Below, piece by piece: positions 20,160 to 28,940 of a stretch of 64,000 nucleotides of DNA. Source of the DNA: Pycnococcus provasolii (Eukaryota; Chlorophyta; Pseudoscourfieldiophyceae; Pseudoscourfieldiales). The stretch spans positions 620,001 through 684,000 of the forward strand of contig CP150565.1 of assembly GCA_049487715.1 (NCBI GenBank). The letters are read 5' to 3'. The position numbers were made by a program, and so were the translations under genes. Numbering within the stretch: the stretch's first letter is position 1; every line of letters begins with the position of its first letter. The notes under the pieces were generated by a model. That model did not search any database, was not told the DNA's origin, and was given only the letters and a program-made list of their open reading frames with translations.

Positions 20160-20999
20160 TTATCTTATTTCGGCCAGGCGCACTTTGCGTATCCAAGCGA
20201 GCTCGAACGAGTACGGCGTGTCTTGTTGCTTGGCAATCGCCTCAGGAGCGACGGCACTTTCGTACGCCTCCTCCGCGCTGGACAGGGCGTCGACGTCAGG
20301 TGCGGCACCACCGACGCCAATACTCAATGACAGGATTCGATCTTCGTTCATGGTCTCCGTGCTTTCTTCTATGAGTCGTCCTCTGTGCGTCCTTCGGAAC
20401 CGGTCGAGCGGAACGACGCCGACGTGCCACCTGTTCGGGGGGGAGAACAGAAACGCCTGGTGTGCGTCGAGCAGCTTTGCCGCACCGACGGGCGCCACCC
20501 AGTCATCCGTTCGTATGCTGACAACGTATGGCCTGCCGTCCGTGCGCACGCACAGCTGGATCGCGTCGTATCCAGCCATTTTTCCCATCTCTCCGTCATT
20601 TTGTAGAAAGTCGTACGTCATGCCCGCGTATCCCGATCTTCTGATTGCGTTGAGTGTCTGCGAGTCGCGTATGGATTGCGAGTATGTGCCGGAGAGGCGT
20701 ACGACGTGTGGTTGGGAAGTGGAAGAAGACCGGGTGTCCGATGGAACAGGTGGGGGTGGCGGCGAATCCGAGGGTGACGATGACAGCGGTGACAAGGAGA
20801 CGGCTGCCGTTGACGCTCCGCCCGCGTCGTAGTCGCTGAAGGCTGACCACGCGGTTGGTTCGTGTTCCTGGAAGAGGAAGGTGTCCGCGGCAGGTAGAGG
20901 CTGCAGGTGTGCGAATGGTCCGCGGCGCCACATTGCCCCGAGAGCGCGTCTGTACGGCGTGACGAAGGAGGCGACGTACGCCGGGAACGAGGTGGCCAT
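20160..20999 (-). CDS. CIA30-domain protein (NDUFAF1-like complex I assembly factor)
   Basis: About 279 residues from the first in-frame ATG (MATSFPAY). The C-terminal two thirds match the CIA30 family, the complex I intermediate-associated protein 30, which assists early assembly of mitochondrial NADH dehydrogenase. Visible family features are FSDYDAGGAS near the domain start, the central YDAIQLCVRTDGRPYVVSI strand pair, WHVGVVPLDRFRRTHRGR and the C-terminal RILSLSIGV. A Ser/Pro-rich insertion (PPPPPVPSDTRSSS) interrupts the domain. CIA30 domains also occur in plastid proteins in algae, so the compartment is open. A clear cleavable presequence is not obvious. Confidence 0.75.
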   Translation of the reverse strand: MATSFPAYVASFVTPYRRALGAMWRRGPFAHLQPLPAADTFLFQEHEPTAWSAFSDYDAGGASTAAVSLSPLSSSPSDSPPPPPVPSDTRSSSTSQPHVVRLSGTYSQSIRDSQTLNAIRRSGYAGMTYDFLQNDGEMGKMAGYDAIQLCVRTDGRPYVVSIRTDDWVAPVGAAKLLDAHQAFLFSPPNRWHVGVVPLDRFRRTHRGRLIEESTETMNEDRILSLSIGVGGAAPDVDALSSAEEAYESAVAPEAIAKQQDTPYSFELAWIRKVRLAEIR

Positions 21000-21100
21000 C
21001 GTCGCGGACAGTTTTGATGAAGGGGATGAGGTTTTTCTGGAGGGGGAGGATTTTTGGGATCCCGCTCGGGACACCGCGCGTAGTTTTATTAATTAGTAGC

Positions 21101-21129
21101 ATGGCGTCCCGCACAATCGCCAGAACCAC

Positions 21130-21162
<33 letters not shown>

Positions 21163-21307
21163 AAGCCCACCGCGGCCACCGCCACCGCCATCGACCGACC
21201 GGCGGGCCACCGAGTGTCAGGTTGTGGCCAAGTTGTTAGAACAAATAATAAATGAACGATCAGTCGAGTCAGTCGAGTCAGCGACTATCGCATGCACATC
21301 CAGATGA
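21101..21307 (+). CDS. Possible 5' exon or short ORF with Ala/Pro-rich N terminus
   Basis: An ATG 101 bp upstream of, and divergent from, the CIA30 gene opens a 68-codon frame. It encodes MASRTIARTTT, a run of nine alanines, a Pro-rich segment, then a more ordinary stretch (VVAKLLEQIINERSVES) and a stop. The N terminus resembles an organellar targeting peptide. It could be exon 1 of a gene whose remainder has been lost or displaced by the decayed region to its right, or a spurious GC-rich frame. Confidence 0.2.
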
Positions 21308-21442
21308 AAGACTCCTCTAACACGATCACACCAATGCTGCGCGTCATAGCCTTCTACAAGTGCACAACATTCACAAAAGGGTAGTGCAGCATCCGGGTAG
21401 TATTGTCTCACCCACTGGAAAACGTCCTATATATTAATATAT

Positions 21443-22040
21443 ATGACCAACCGCCGGACTGGGCGGTTCACGTCGTGGACATCCTGGAGACCTGGACACT
21501 CAGGACCAGGGAAACGACGACGGGGGCAAGTGAAGCAGACACCTGTCCCGTCATTGTCAAACATTCTGCACTACTACGACACATTGCGCGCCGCTGCGAT
21601 TCTGGATCCCGTCTACACGCACCGCATCGCGGGCTGCGCACTTCTTGGCTTACCCAAAAAAACTGCTGCGAAGAAACGTGCTGCGAAGAAACACGATGCA
21701 TCGTGGACCGGCAAGCCAGAGGACGTGAAGGAGACGCCATTCTCTGGACCACCAGCTAGGCCGACGAAGCGCGGGCGAGTGAGGCAGAACGCGTTCGACA
21801 AGGAGCCTACGCCGACGGAGTGCTTCGAGGAATTCTTCACGCCAGAGATGATGAAGACGACCTACGACAACTCTTGGGCATACGTCACGCACATAGGCGT
21901 CATAAAGCGTCCAACGTATGTGCCGGCACGGCGGCAGTGGCCGCCGAAATGGCGAGCCAAATTCCTGAAAGATCATCCATCACTCGCGGACATGAAGCAA
22001 TGGATGGGCCACCTCGTAGGATTAGCAGCTCCGCGCCAAG
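21443..22040 (+). pseudogene. Possible piggyBac-like transposase remnant
   Basis: An ATG-started frame encodes a basic region (KKTAAKKRAAKKH), a Pro/Arg-rich stretch and then FEEFFTPEMMKTTYDNSWAY, ending with HPSLADMKQWMGHLVGL. This order of elements recalls the N-terminal part of piggyBac-derived DDE transposases (a phenylalanine-rich FFTPEL-type helix followed by an MK-x-x-hydrophobic-G helix). No catalytic DDD core follows: the frame runs into a poly-G tract and then the antisense of the neighbouring gene. Base composition is less GC-rich than adjacent genes. On the opposite strand, 21217-21411 holds a short Cys-rich frame (FCECC, HWCDRV). The assignment is by eye and tentative. Confidence 0.3.
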
Positions 22041-22071
22041 CTGGGTGGGGGTGGGGTGGGTGGGGGGGGGG
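22041..22071. repeat. G-rich tract (potential G-quadruplex)
   Basis: CTGGGTGGGGGTGGGGTGGG followed by a run of ten G. It has more than four GGG blocks with one-base loops on the + strand and lies just beyond the 3' end of the minus-strand RRM-FHA gene. Confidence 0.7.
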
Positions 22072-22135
22072 CTACGAAATGGTTCAGCGCGGGGTGGAAC
22101 GTCGCCAAGTAAAACTACATTCCATTACTACTCCG

Positions 22136-23533
22136 TCAATCCTCCTCCTCAATCAACACGTACTCGCGCTGGCTCTTGCCAAAGCTCACCATGTCCTTGT
22201 GCTTGAGCTCGATGTACATGGCACTGTCGATGCGATCGCCGTTCAGGCGCGTGCCATTCGTGCTCTCCAGGTCAATCACGTACGGGCGCACCTCCGTCGA
22301 CCCCTCTCTCACGCGGAATTGAAGGACGGCATGCTGCTTCGAGCACGACGCGTGCTCGGTGGGAATGTCAGCGGCGTCTGTGTCGCGGCCGAATAAGTAC
22401 ATGCTTTGTCGATGAAGATGCAGCACGCCATTATTGCCCTTGAGCATCTCGCCATTTTTGAACACGTATAGTCTGAAGCTCCGTCTAGGCATCGCCTTGT
22501 CTGCTGGCTCCGCGTACTTCAGGCTCACACCTTTCGCGGTTGTGTTCGCCTCCTGAGCAAGGAGCCCGCTCAAACCGAACGTTGGCTCGGCGGGTGGTGG
22601 TGGCGGCGCACCAGGCGCATCGCCAGCCTCACCAACCTGTGGAGGTGCGCTGCCGCCGTACGGGGCAGGTGGACGCGCGTCGCCACCCATCTTTCGGTCA
22701 CGCATCTGATCCCGTGGGATCGACATTTCTGCCTTAACCTCCGTGCCAGATGGCGTTTTCATGCCACTCAGCTCGTCGATTGCCCTCATGGCGTCTGCGT
22801 GCTTGACGAAGTGCACGTGAGCCCAGTTCTTCGCCAGCCCCGTGCTGCGGTCCACGCCGACACGCACACGTGCCGGCGTGACTTCCAGCGCCGCCCTGAG
22901 CCACTCCTCGATCCTTGGTGCGCCGTCGTCTGCACAGAGTCCACGCACGAAAACGCTCGTCCACTGCTCTCTGGGTTTCGTTGACGCAGGTCCTCCTCCT
23001 CCCCCTCCTCCTCCTCTCCCTTGGCGCGACTGCCAGCTGTTTGACATTTCCACGGATAGCTCGCCGTTCGCCGTCGCCGTGCCGTTCAACGTTTGCACCG
23101 CCTGGTTTGCGCCATCCTCGGTTTTGAAGTCGATGTGTGCAAATCCCTTGCACTGTCCAGATAATCGGTCAACCGCAACACGTATTTTATCGGGTGCCAC
23201 ATCTCTGAACAGCACCTCGAGCGCACGTTCCGCCTCCTGCGGTCCTTCGTGCGTGGTAAATCCTCGCACGAACACCGTGAAAGCCGGTTCCTGAGCCTGA
23301 GGAGGAGGTCTCTCTCTTTTTGGTTCGTTCATCTGCGCGTTTGGAAAAGCACGCGTTCGCGCTGCTCTGAGTTCGTCCCATCCCCCTCTCGCCCTCTCTT
23401 TGGCCGGTTCCCTCCTTCGTTCCCAACGATCGCCACGTGGAGGGGATCGACTCCGCGACCGCCGAGAAGTGCGTGGTCGTGCTCGTCCAAACTCGTCCAG
23501 CTTGTCCACGTCTTCGTGGGACTGTGTCGTCAT
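22136..23533 (-). CDS. RRM-RRM-FHA protein, SNIP1/DAWDLE-like
   Basis: About 465 residues from ATG 23533. An N-terminal RS-rich patch (SRRSRSRSPPRGDRWERRR) is followed by two RNA-recognition motifs: RRM1 about 80-160 (FTVFVRGF, CKGFAHIDF) and RRM2 about 190-270 (TSVFVRGL, KNWAHVHF). A Pro-rich linker leads to the SNIP1-type module: FGLSGLLAQEANTTAKGV, then an FHA domain from about 350 (LYVFKNGEML, LFGRDTDAADIPTEH, SCSKQHAVLQF, LESTNGTRLNGDRI, SFGKSQREYVLI). SNIP1/DAWDLE/Pml1 proteins take part in splicing and, in plants, microRNA biogenesis through phosphothreonine binding; SNIP1-type proteins normally lack RRMs. It is divergent from GSK3. Confidence 0.9.
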   Translation of the reverse strand: MTTQSHEDVDKLDEFGRARPRTSRRSRSRSPPRGDRWERRREPAKERARGGWDELRAARTRAFPNAQMNEPKRERPPPQAQEPAFTVFVRGFTTHEGPQEAERALEVLFRDVAPDKIRVAVDRLSGQCKGFAHIDFKTEDGANQAVQTLNGTATANGELSVEMSNSWQSRQGRGGGGGGGGPASTKPREQWTSVFVRGLCADDGAPRIEEWLRAALEVTPARVRVGVDRSTGLAKNWAHVHFVKHADAMRAIDELSGMKTPSGTEVKAEMSIPRDQMRDRKMGGDARPPAPYGGSAPPQVGEAGDAPGAPPPPPAEPTFGLSGLLAQEANTTAKGVSLKYAEPADKAMPRRSFRLYVFKNGEMLKGNNGVLHLHRQSMYLFGRDTDAADIPTEHASCSKQHAVLQFRVREGSTEVRPYVIDLESTNGTRLNGDRIDSAMYIELKHKDMVSFGKSQREYVLIEEED

Positions 23534-24496
23534 GGGTAGTCGCGTGCGCTTCGCAACAACAGCAGAATGGCGGCGAGGGATGAAAGAGGGAGGGAGGTTA
23601 GGGCGCAGGAACCCTAACCCTTCCCTAACCCTAATCCTAACCCTAGCCCTAACCCTAACCCTAACCCGAGCGACACGAAAAAACCCCGAACTCCTGCAGG
23701 AAACCCCGCCCCATTCGAACCACTGCAGAGTAGAAGAGGCAATTTGTCGAACGGGCCGCTTGGCGCCCGCTGACGACATAGGGGATACATGGCAATATGG
23801 CATGGCGGGGATGATCCGAGATCGAACCCAACGGATCCTCCTTGATTCCTTCTTCCCCAAGCCAAAGCAGTAAAGCACAAGCTGACCAAGGGGGGCCGTT
23901 TTGGGACGAGGGAGGGAAAAAAAGAAACCCACGCGCGCTTTTGTCCGAACCAAAAGAAACACACCTCCTTTCCTTTCTCTCCCAACGGGCGGCACCCCGC
24001 ACACCCCTCTTTTTCGCCTTCGCCTTCGCCTTGCTCCTTGCCTGTTGCCAGCAGAGAAGGCGGAACGAGAACTGGGAAGGGAAGGGAAAGGAGGTCCTCC
24101 GGGTCCCCCAAGCTCAAGAGGGAGGGAGGAGTATTAGACGCAACCTCGGTTTCCGCCCTCCCCTTTCCCTTCCCTCCTCTTCTCTCGCCTTCCTTTCCGT
24201 GTCCGCCATTTCACTCTTAGTCTTAGTCTTGCTTCTCTCCTCGAGGTTGCGTCAGCCTCACCGCATAGGTCTCATAGACTCCTGCTTGTCTGGGCTTGTC
24301 TGTGCTTTTGCGCTTTCATTAGTGGTGTCGTTCCTCACTCACTACTCCTTGTTCAACACCTCGTTGATACTGCATACAGTACCTCAGAGTTCAGAGGGAG
24401 TAAATAGGAGCAAGAAGCAAGAAAGAAACAACAGACAGGATATAGGCTACAGGCTACAGGCTATAGCCATAACCATAAAAAAGTAAGCATATTACC
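23534..24496. promoter_or_regulatory. Divergent intergenic region with telomere-like array
   Basis: A 963-bp gap between the RRM-FHA gene (minus) and GSK3 (plus). It holds a degenerate (CCCTAA)n array at 23610-23667, a pyrimidine-rich block (23960-24240) and a triplicated GGCTACA/GGCTATA motif at 24445-24466 about 35 bases upstream of the first GSK3 ATG. No convincing coding region. Confidence 0.4.
23610..23667. repeat. Interstitial telomere-like repeat (CCCTAA)n
   Basis: About nine CCCTAA-type units, some degenerate (CCCTTC, TCCTAA, CCCTAG), within the divergent RRM-FHA/GSK3 promoter gap. It is the longest such array in the window. Confidence 0.9.
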
Positions 24497-25781
24497 ATGT
24501 CGAACAGAGTGGGAGAAAGGGGCATGGACGGTTTGCCTCAGGGAATGAGCGACTTGCGTCTGAGCGACGGGCACGCATCCTCGTCGGGAAGGGGGCACGC
24601 CATCCTCAGCCGGCGCGGGGGCAGGTGGGTCCAGCAACTGGAGGCTGGGCGCAATCGCGCCGATGGACGACGACATCGTGTACCACGGCACGTACGAGGG
24701 AGACCCCAACGACGCTGGGCACGTCATCACAACCACCGCCGCGTCGGCAAGCGGTAGGCAGCTCGCCGCGGACGTTCCGCGCGTGCTGCGGTACACCGCA
24801 GAGTGCGTCGTCGGGCACGGAAGCTTCGGCGTCGTCTTCCAGGCGAAGTGCAACGAGACGGGCGACATCGTCGCCATCAAAAAGGTTCTGCAGGACAAGC
24901 GGTTTAAGAACCGCGAGCTCGCCATCATGCGAAGCCTTGCGCCAGACCACCCGAACGTCGTGCAGCTTCGGCACTGCTTCTACAGCAAGACGGAAAAGGA
25001 CGAGGTGTACCTTCACCTCGTGCTCGAGTACGTGCCAGAGACGGTGTATCGCATCGCCAAGCACTACGCCAAGGCGCACCAGCGCATGCCGCTGCAGTAC
25101 GTGCAGCTGTACGTGTACCAGACTTTCCGCGCACTCGGGCACCTGCACGCGCAGGGCGTCACGCACAGAGACATCAAGCCGCAGAACTTGCTAGTGGACA
25201 TCTCCACGCACCAGCTCAAGCTGTGCGACTTTGGCTCCGCGAAGAGGCTCGTGCGCGGCGAGCCGAACATCAGCTACATCTGCAGCAGGTATTACCGCGC
25301 ACCGGAGCTGATTTTTGGCGCACAGCACTACACGACGGCGATCGACGTGTGGAGTGTCGGGTGCGTCCTTGCCGAGCTTCTTCTCGGCCAGCCTCTGTTC
25401 CCTGGCGACAGCGGCGTTGACCAGCTCGTGGAGATCATCAAGGTGCTTGGCACGCCAAGCCGCGAGGAGATTCACGCGATGAACCCCAACTACACGGAGT
25501 TCAAGTTCCCGAGCATCCGCGCTCATCCGTGGAGCAAGGTGTTCCATCGACGCATGCCCACCGACGCGCTTGACTTGGTGGCGCGATTGCTCGTGTACGC
25601 GCCGGAGAATCGCATCGGCGTTTTCGACGCTTGTGCTGACACATTCTTCGACCCTCTGAGGGTACCTGGAGCATCACTACCAAACGGAAAGTCTCTCCCA
25701 CCTCTATACGACTGGAGGCCAGGCGAGCTTCCTGATGGAATGAATGAGGAGGTTCGAAGGAAGCTTGCCGTGAACAGCTGA
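24497..25781 (+). CDS. GSK3: GSK3/shaggy-like protein kinase
   Basis: Cytosolic/nuclear Ser/Thr kinase of the GSK3 family. The frame from ATG 24663 gives 372 residues: GHGSFGVVF loop (about 52), VAIKKV lysine (about 72), [11 protein letters not shown] (about 168), DFGSAK (about 189) and the activating tyrosine in [11 protein letters not shown] (about 208), ending after the usual C lobe. Upstream, ATG 24497 opens another frame encoding [16 protein letters not shown]. It resembles the plant shaggy-kinase N terminus (LPEEMNDMKIRDD), so I include it as a 5' exon. The two frames differ and must be joined by a short intron or frameshift; possible removals include 24558-24591, 24583-24634 and 24583-24643. 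A stronger donor at 24625 with an acceptor at 24751 would give a shorter alternative N terminus. Confidence 0.93.
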
Positions 25782-25859
25782 CGCATAATAGAACATAATG
25801 TCGTGGGATGTGGTGGTGGTGGTGGTGGCGATGGCGACAGCAGTTTAAAAAAAAATTAA

Positions 25860-25860
<1 letters not shown>

Positions 25861-25891
<31 letters not shown>
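25861..25891. repeat. (AAC)n microsatellite
   Basis: About ten AAC units between the convergent 3' ends of GSK3 and SMG7, preceded by a (GGT)n tract at about 25811-25828. Confidence 0.9.
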
Positions 25892-25892
<1 letters not shown>

Positions 25893-25941
25893 ACTTCCTT
25901 TCTTCCTTTCAACTCTTTGTTTGAACAACAAACTCCTCTTG

Positions 25942-28626
25942 TTACAAGAACGGGTTTTTCGTGCCCCACGGGCTTGCGTTTTGCTGCAGCTGTTGCTGGA
26001 GTTCCGGCGGCGGTGTTGGCGGTGGTGGCGTTGTGTACACTGGCGGTGGCGGCGTTGGTGGTGGCGCGGCGGCAGCTGGCTGCTGTGCTGTTGCATGGCC
26101 TAGCCAAGCCATCAAGGCACTCGCGTCGCTCGCCGCGTTAGCAGGCATAGTCGTTAGCCAGCCGGGTGATGGTGAATGCGGCTGCTGCGGCTGCGGCTGC
26201 TGCTGCACAGCCGTTCGCGGTAGCACGAGATCGCCGAACGGTGCCGCCGCTGCAGGTGACGCTTGCACGCTAGCAGGCTGCTGCGGCGCCCAAAGCGACG
26301 GCGTGGCACCCAACAGGTGAGGCGAATGTTGAGGCTCAGGAAGGGAGGGAAATGGCGCGGCGGCGGCGGCGGTGGTGGCGGCGGCGCCGTTGGCAGCAGG
26401 ATGCGCGACACGTCCTGTGTACACAATCACGTCGTCGATATCCTCCTCGTCCTCCTCCTCCTCGTCGTCGTCGAGATACGTCGCGCCACCCGATGCCCAC
26501 GCCGTGGCCGCCTGCGGTGGTGCTGGCGAGTCTGCGGGCGCCGCCTCCATCTCCTCGTCCATCATCGCATCCACCTCCTCGTCCCAGTCCGCCTCAAGCT
26601 CAAATCCATCCTCGCTTGCATGCTCATTCTCACGCAAGCTCCACGCACCGCGTGCCGCATCGTACCTCAGCGGAATAGGTGCCGTCGCGGATCGCACGCC
26701 CGCCGCCACCGCAGCTCGTCGAAGCGACTGCGCGACGTAGCGTGCGGATCGGAGTGCGAGCCAGACGCGCGCGGCACGAGCGTCATCCTCGTCCAATCGT
26801 GAAACGGCGGCATCGTTGACATCGAATCCACTGCCTCCTGTGCTGCCGCTGGTGCTCGACGCTGACGACGCCGTCGTCTGCGCCACAAGCCCGTAAGGCA
26901 GGTGAAGGTCCTCCGGCACCGCCCAGCGCGGCGCCGCAAGGCTGCGCGACGCACGGAGCGCCTCCAGGTACTGCGCGAGAGGCTTCCAGGCAACTTCGCG
27001 GTCCAGCATCCGAGCCGCGAGCTCGTGACGTATTCTCAGCCCCTCGGGCGTGGTGGAGCCAGCAGCCGGCGTTGCCAGCCACCGAAGCACCAGAAGCAGC
27101 GGCGCGCCGAATGACGAGCGACTGAGCCGATCGGCGTCACCGCCAGCGCTCGCAATCGCGCTCGACGCGCAGAGCGAGACGATCAAGCTGAGCAGCGCGG
27201 CGGCGCTCGATCGCGCCTCTCTCGCGAAGTGGTCGTCCTCCTGCGTCGTCTGCGACGCGCCGCTCCTCGTCTTCGCAATCACCTCGCCAGGCGATTCAAT
27301 CTCGAGCAGTGCCACGGCGACCATCATCGTCAGCACGGACGGTCCCGTCAGGCTGCTTAGCGTGGGCGCGGCGAATGCCTCGAGGCGCCTCGCCGCCTTC
27401 ATTTTGTCGTCGCCCATCAGTTTCTGAAAGTCAGCCCTGAGCGCGATCATGTCGGCATCGAACGATCCGAGCGGCCCGCCGCCGAGCGGATTCTCGCCTC
27501 GGCCTGCGACAAGTGACCCCATGAGCACCAGCAGTCTCTGCCTGATTCGGCTGCGCTGCACGCTCGCCTGCTCGCTCGAAGCTCCATTATCCCTTTTGGC
27601 CATCGCGGCGCCTTTCGAGGTGGCATGCCCGAGAAGCGCCTTGAGATTGTCCGGAGCCGTGGTGAATGGCTTCGGCGCTCGCATGCAAACGACATACCGG
27701 TATGCCGCGCTGAGCGGATCGCCGGAGTACGTCGAAAGCACGGCGAGCTGGTTGTGCGGACTTCCCTGACCAGGGCACAGAGCGAGCGCCTGCACGTAGT
27801 ACTGCTCCGCGCGCCTGTAGTCGCATCGCGCGTGTGCAGCCACCATCGCCGACGGCGACGTCTCTTTCGTGGCGGCGGCCGCCGCGCTCGCCTCGGCTGT
27901 GCACGTTTCGACGTATCGCGCGAGGTCGCCAAGGCTCACGAGGCTTCGAAAAAGGCTTTTCGTGGCGTCGACGTTAGGAACATTTCTCTGGTGCGGCAGG
28001 AGCTGCACGTTCGAGTTGGAGGCGAAGTTGGACGGCCTGGTGACGTAAACGCCGCGGTCGCCGAACGCTTCCTGCAGCTTGATGACGACGCGCTGGTAGA
28101 ACATCGCCGTCTCGTTCAGGTAAGACCTGAACGTCGTTCCCGTCTTCTGGTAATCCTTGAGCGCCTTTTCAAATCGCTTCTCGGAGTGCTGCGTCGTTGT
28201 TTGACTGGGGTCAGCCTTTGTGGCTTGTCGCGTTGGCGTAGGCCGGCTTTCGTCGAGCTCCTTCGCCTTTGCGGCTAGCTTTTTGCGGTGTTCGTTGATT
28301 TTGGGGTGAAAGATGCCCTTCCACAGCTTGGTTTCGACGTCGTACACCTGCGCGGCGTTGTAGTCCGCGAACATCATGTTCTCGTAGAGCATGCGCAGCT
28401 TGGTCAAGAGCGTTTTGTGCTTTCGCGCCTTTTCCGCCACCTCCTCCGCGTCGACGGTCGTGCTGAGTACCTCGTTGCGGCACTCGCGCGCGGACTCCTT
28501 GACCGCCTTCTCCACCTCCTGGGCGGCCGCCTTGAGTTCGCCGAACGTGAGCGAGGAGGTGTGGTTGTGCGCGGCGGCGTGGGTGCCATGCCCACCATGC
28601 CCACCATGCCCGGGGTGCGCGGCCAT
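25942..28626 (-). CDS. SMG7: SMG7/EST1-like nonsense-mediated decay factor
   Basis: About 894 residues from ATG 28626. After a His/Gly-rich start (HPGHGGHGGHGTH), the N-terminal half is the helical EST1/14-3-3-like domain that binds phosphorylated UPF1 in nonsense-mediated mRNA decay. Its signature is the TPR-like segment RRAEQYYVQALALCPGQGSP followed by HNQLAVLSTYSGDPLSAAYRY and a PFTTAPDNLKALL helix. A helical EST1 DNA/RNA-binding-like region follows to about residue 700. The C-terminal part is acidic, then Pro/Gln-rich, with no PIN domain, which argues for SMG7 over SMG5 or SMG6. The upstream NTG-started frame extension is not supported by an ATG. Confidence 0.85.
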   Translation of the reverse strand: MAAHPGHGGHGGHGTHAAAHNHTSSLTFGELKAAAQEVEKAVKESARECRNEVLSTTVDAEEVAEKARKHKTLLTKLRMLYENMMFADYNAAQVYDVETKLWKGIFHPKINEHRKKLAAKAKELDESRPTPTRQATKADPSQTTTQHSEKRFEKALKDYQKTGTTFRSYLNETAMFYQRVVIKLQEAFGDRGVYVTRPSNFASNSNVQLLPHQRNVPNVDATKSLFRSLVSLGDLARYVETCTAEASAAAAATKETSPSAMVAAHARCDYRRAEQYYVQALALCPGQGSPHNQLAVLSTYSGDPLSAAYRYVVCMRAPKPFTTAPDNLKALLGHATSKGAAMAKRDNGASSEQASVQRSRIRQRLLVLMGSLVAGRGENPLGGGPLGSFDADMIALRADFQKLMGDDKMKAARRLEAFAAPTLSSLTGPSVLTMMVAVALLEIESPGEVIAKTRSGASQTTQEDDHFAREARSSAAALLSLIVSLCASSAIASAGGDADRLSRSSFGAPLLLVLRWLATPAAGSTTPEGLRIRHELAARMLDREVAWKPLAQYLEALRASRSLAAPRWAVPEDLHLPYGLVAQTTASSASSTSGSTGGSGFDVNDAAVSRLDEDDARAARVWLALRSARYVAQSLRRAAVAAGVRSATAPIPLRYDAARGAWSLRENEHASEDGFELEADWDEEVDAMMDEEMEAAPADSPAPPQAATAWASGGATYLDDDEEEEDEEDIDDVIVYTGRVAHPAANGAAATTAAAAAPFPSLPEPQHSPHLLGATPSLWAPQQPASVQASPAAAAPFGDLVLPRTAVQQQPQPQQPHSPSPGWLTTMPANAASDASALMAWLGHATAQQPAAAAPPPTPPPPVYTTPPPPTPPPELQQQLQQNASPWGTKNPFL

Positions 28627-28940
28627 CTCAGTGAGACGAGGGGGGACGAGGGAGCACGAAAATAACTTATGAGGAGGAGGATCCGTTTGGGGGTTTGGAA
28701 AAAACACGAAAACCACATGTGACTGATTTAATTAGGGGTTAGCTTTCCCTCCAGCAAGCCTGTTGTGGTCTGATCTGCTCCCCTTCCCTTCCCTTCCTCG
28801 GACTCGTCCTCTGCCCTCTGTCCTCTGTCCTCTGTCCTCTGTCCTCTGTCGTGTCGTCGCAGGCCCCCGCCCGGTCGCCTTGTGTTTGTTTCCCCTCCTT
28901 CCTCCCCCCTTCCATTTCGGGCCTTCCAAAGGAAATAAAC
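28627..28940. promoter_or_regulatory. Divergent promoter SMG7 / PEX22 with TCCTCTG repeats
   Basis: A 314-bp bidirectional gap. Five tandem TCCTCTG-type heptamers lie at 28808-28851, followed by a pyrimidine-rich block just before the PEX22 ATG. A GGGGTTAG telomere-like unit sits near 28733. Confidence 0.4.

Noticed and set aside
23690-23840. Possible tRNA (a GTTCGATC-like stretch on the minus strand)
   Set aside because: The flanking bases do not form a T-arm stem and no matching acceptor or anticodon arm could be drawn.
23534-24004. N-terminal extension of the RRM-FHA gene through the telomere-like array
   Set aside because: The frame is open but uses a non-ATG start and translates repeat sequence (VRVRVRARVRIRV); the ATG at 23533 starts the RS-rich protein cleanly.
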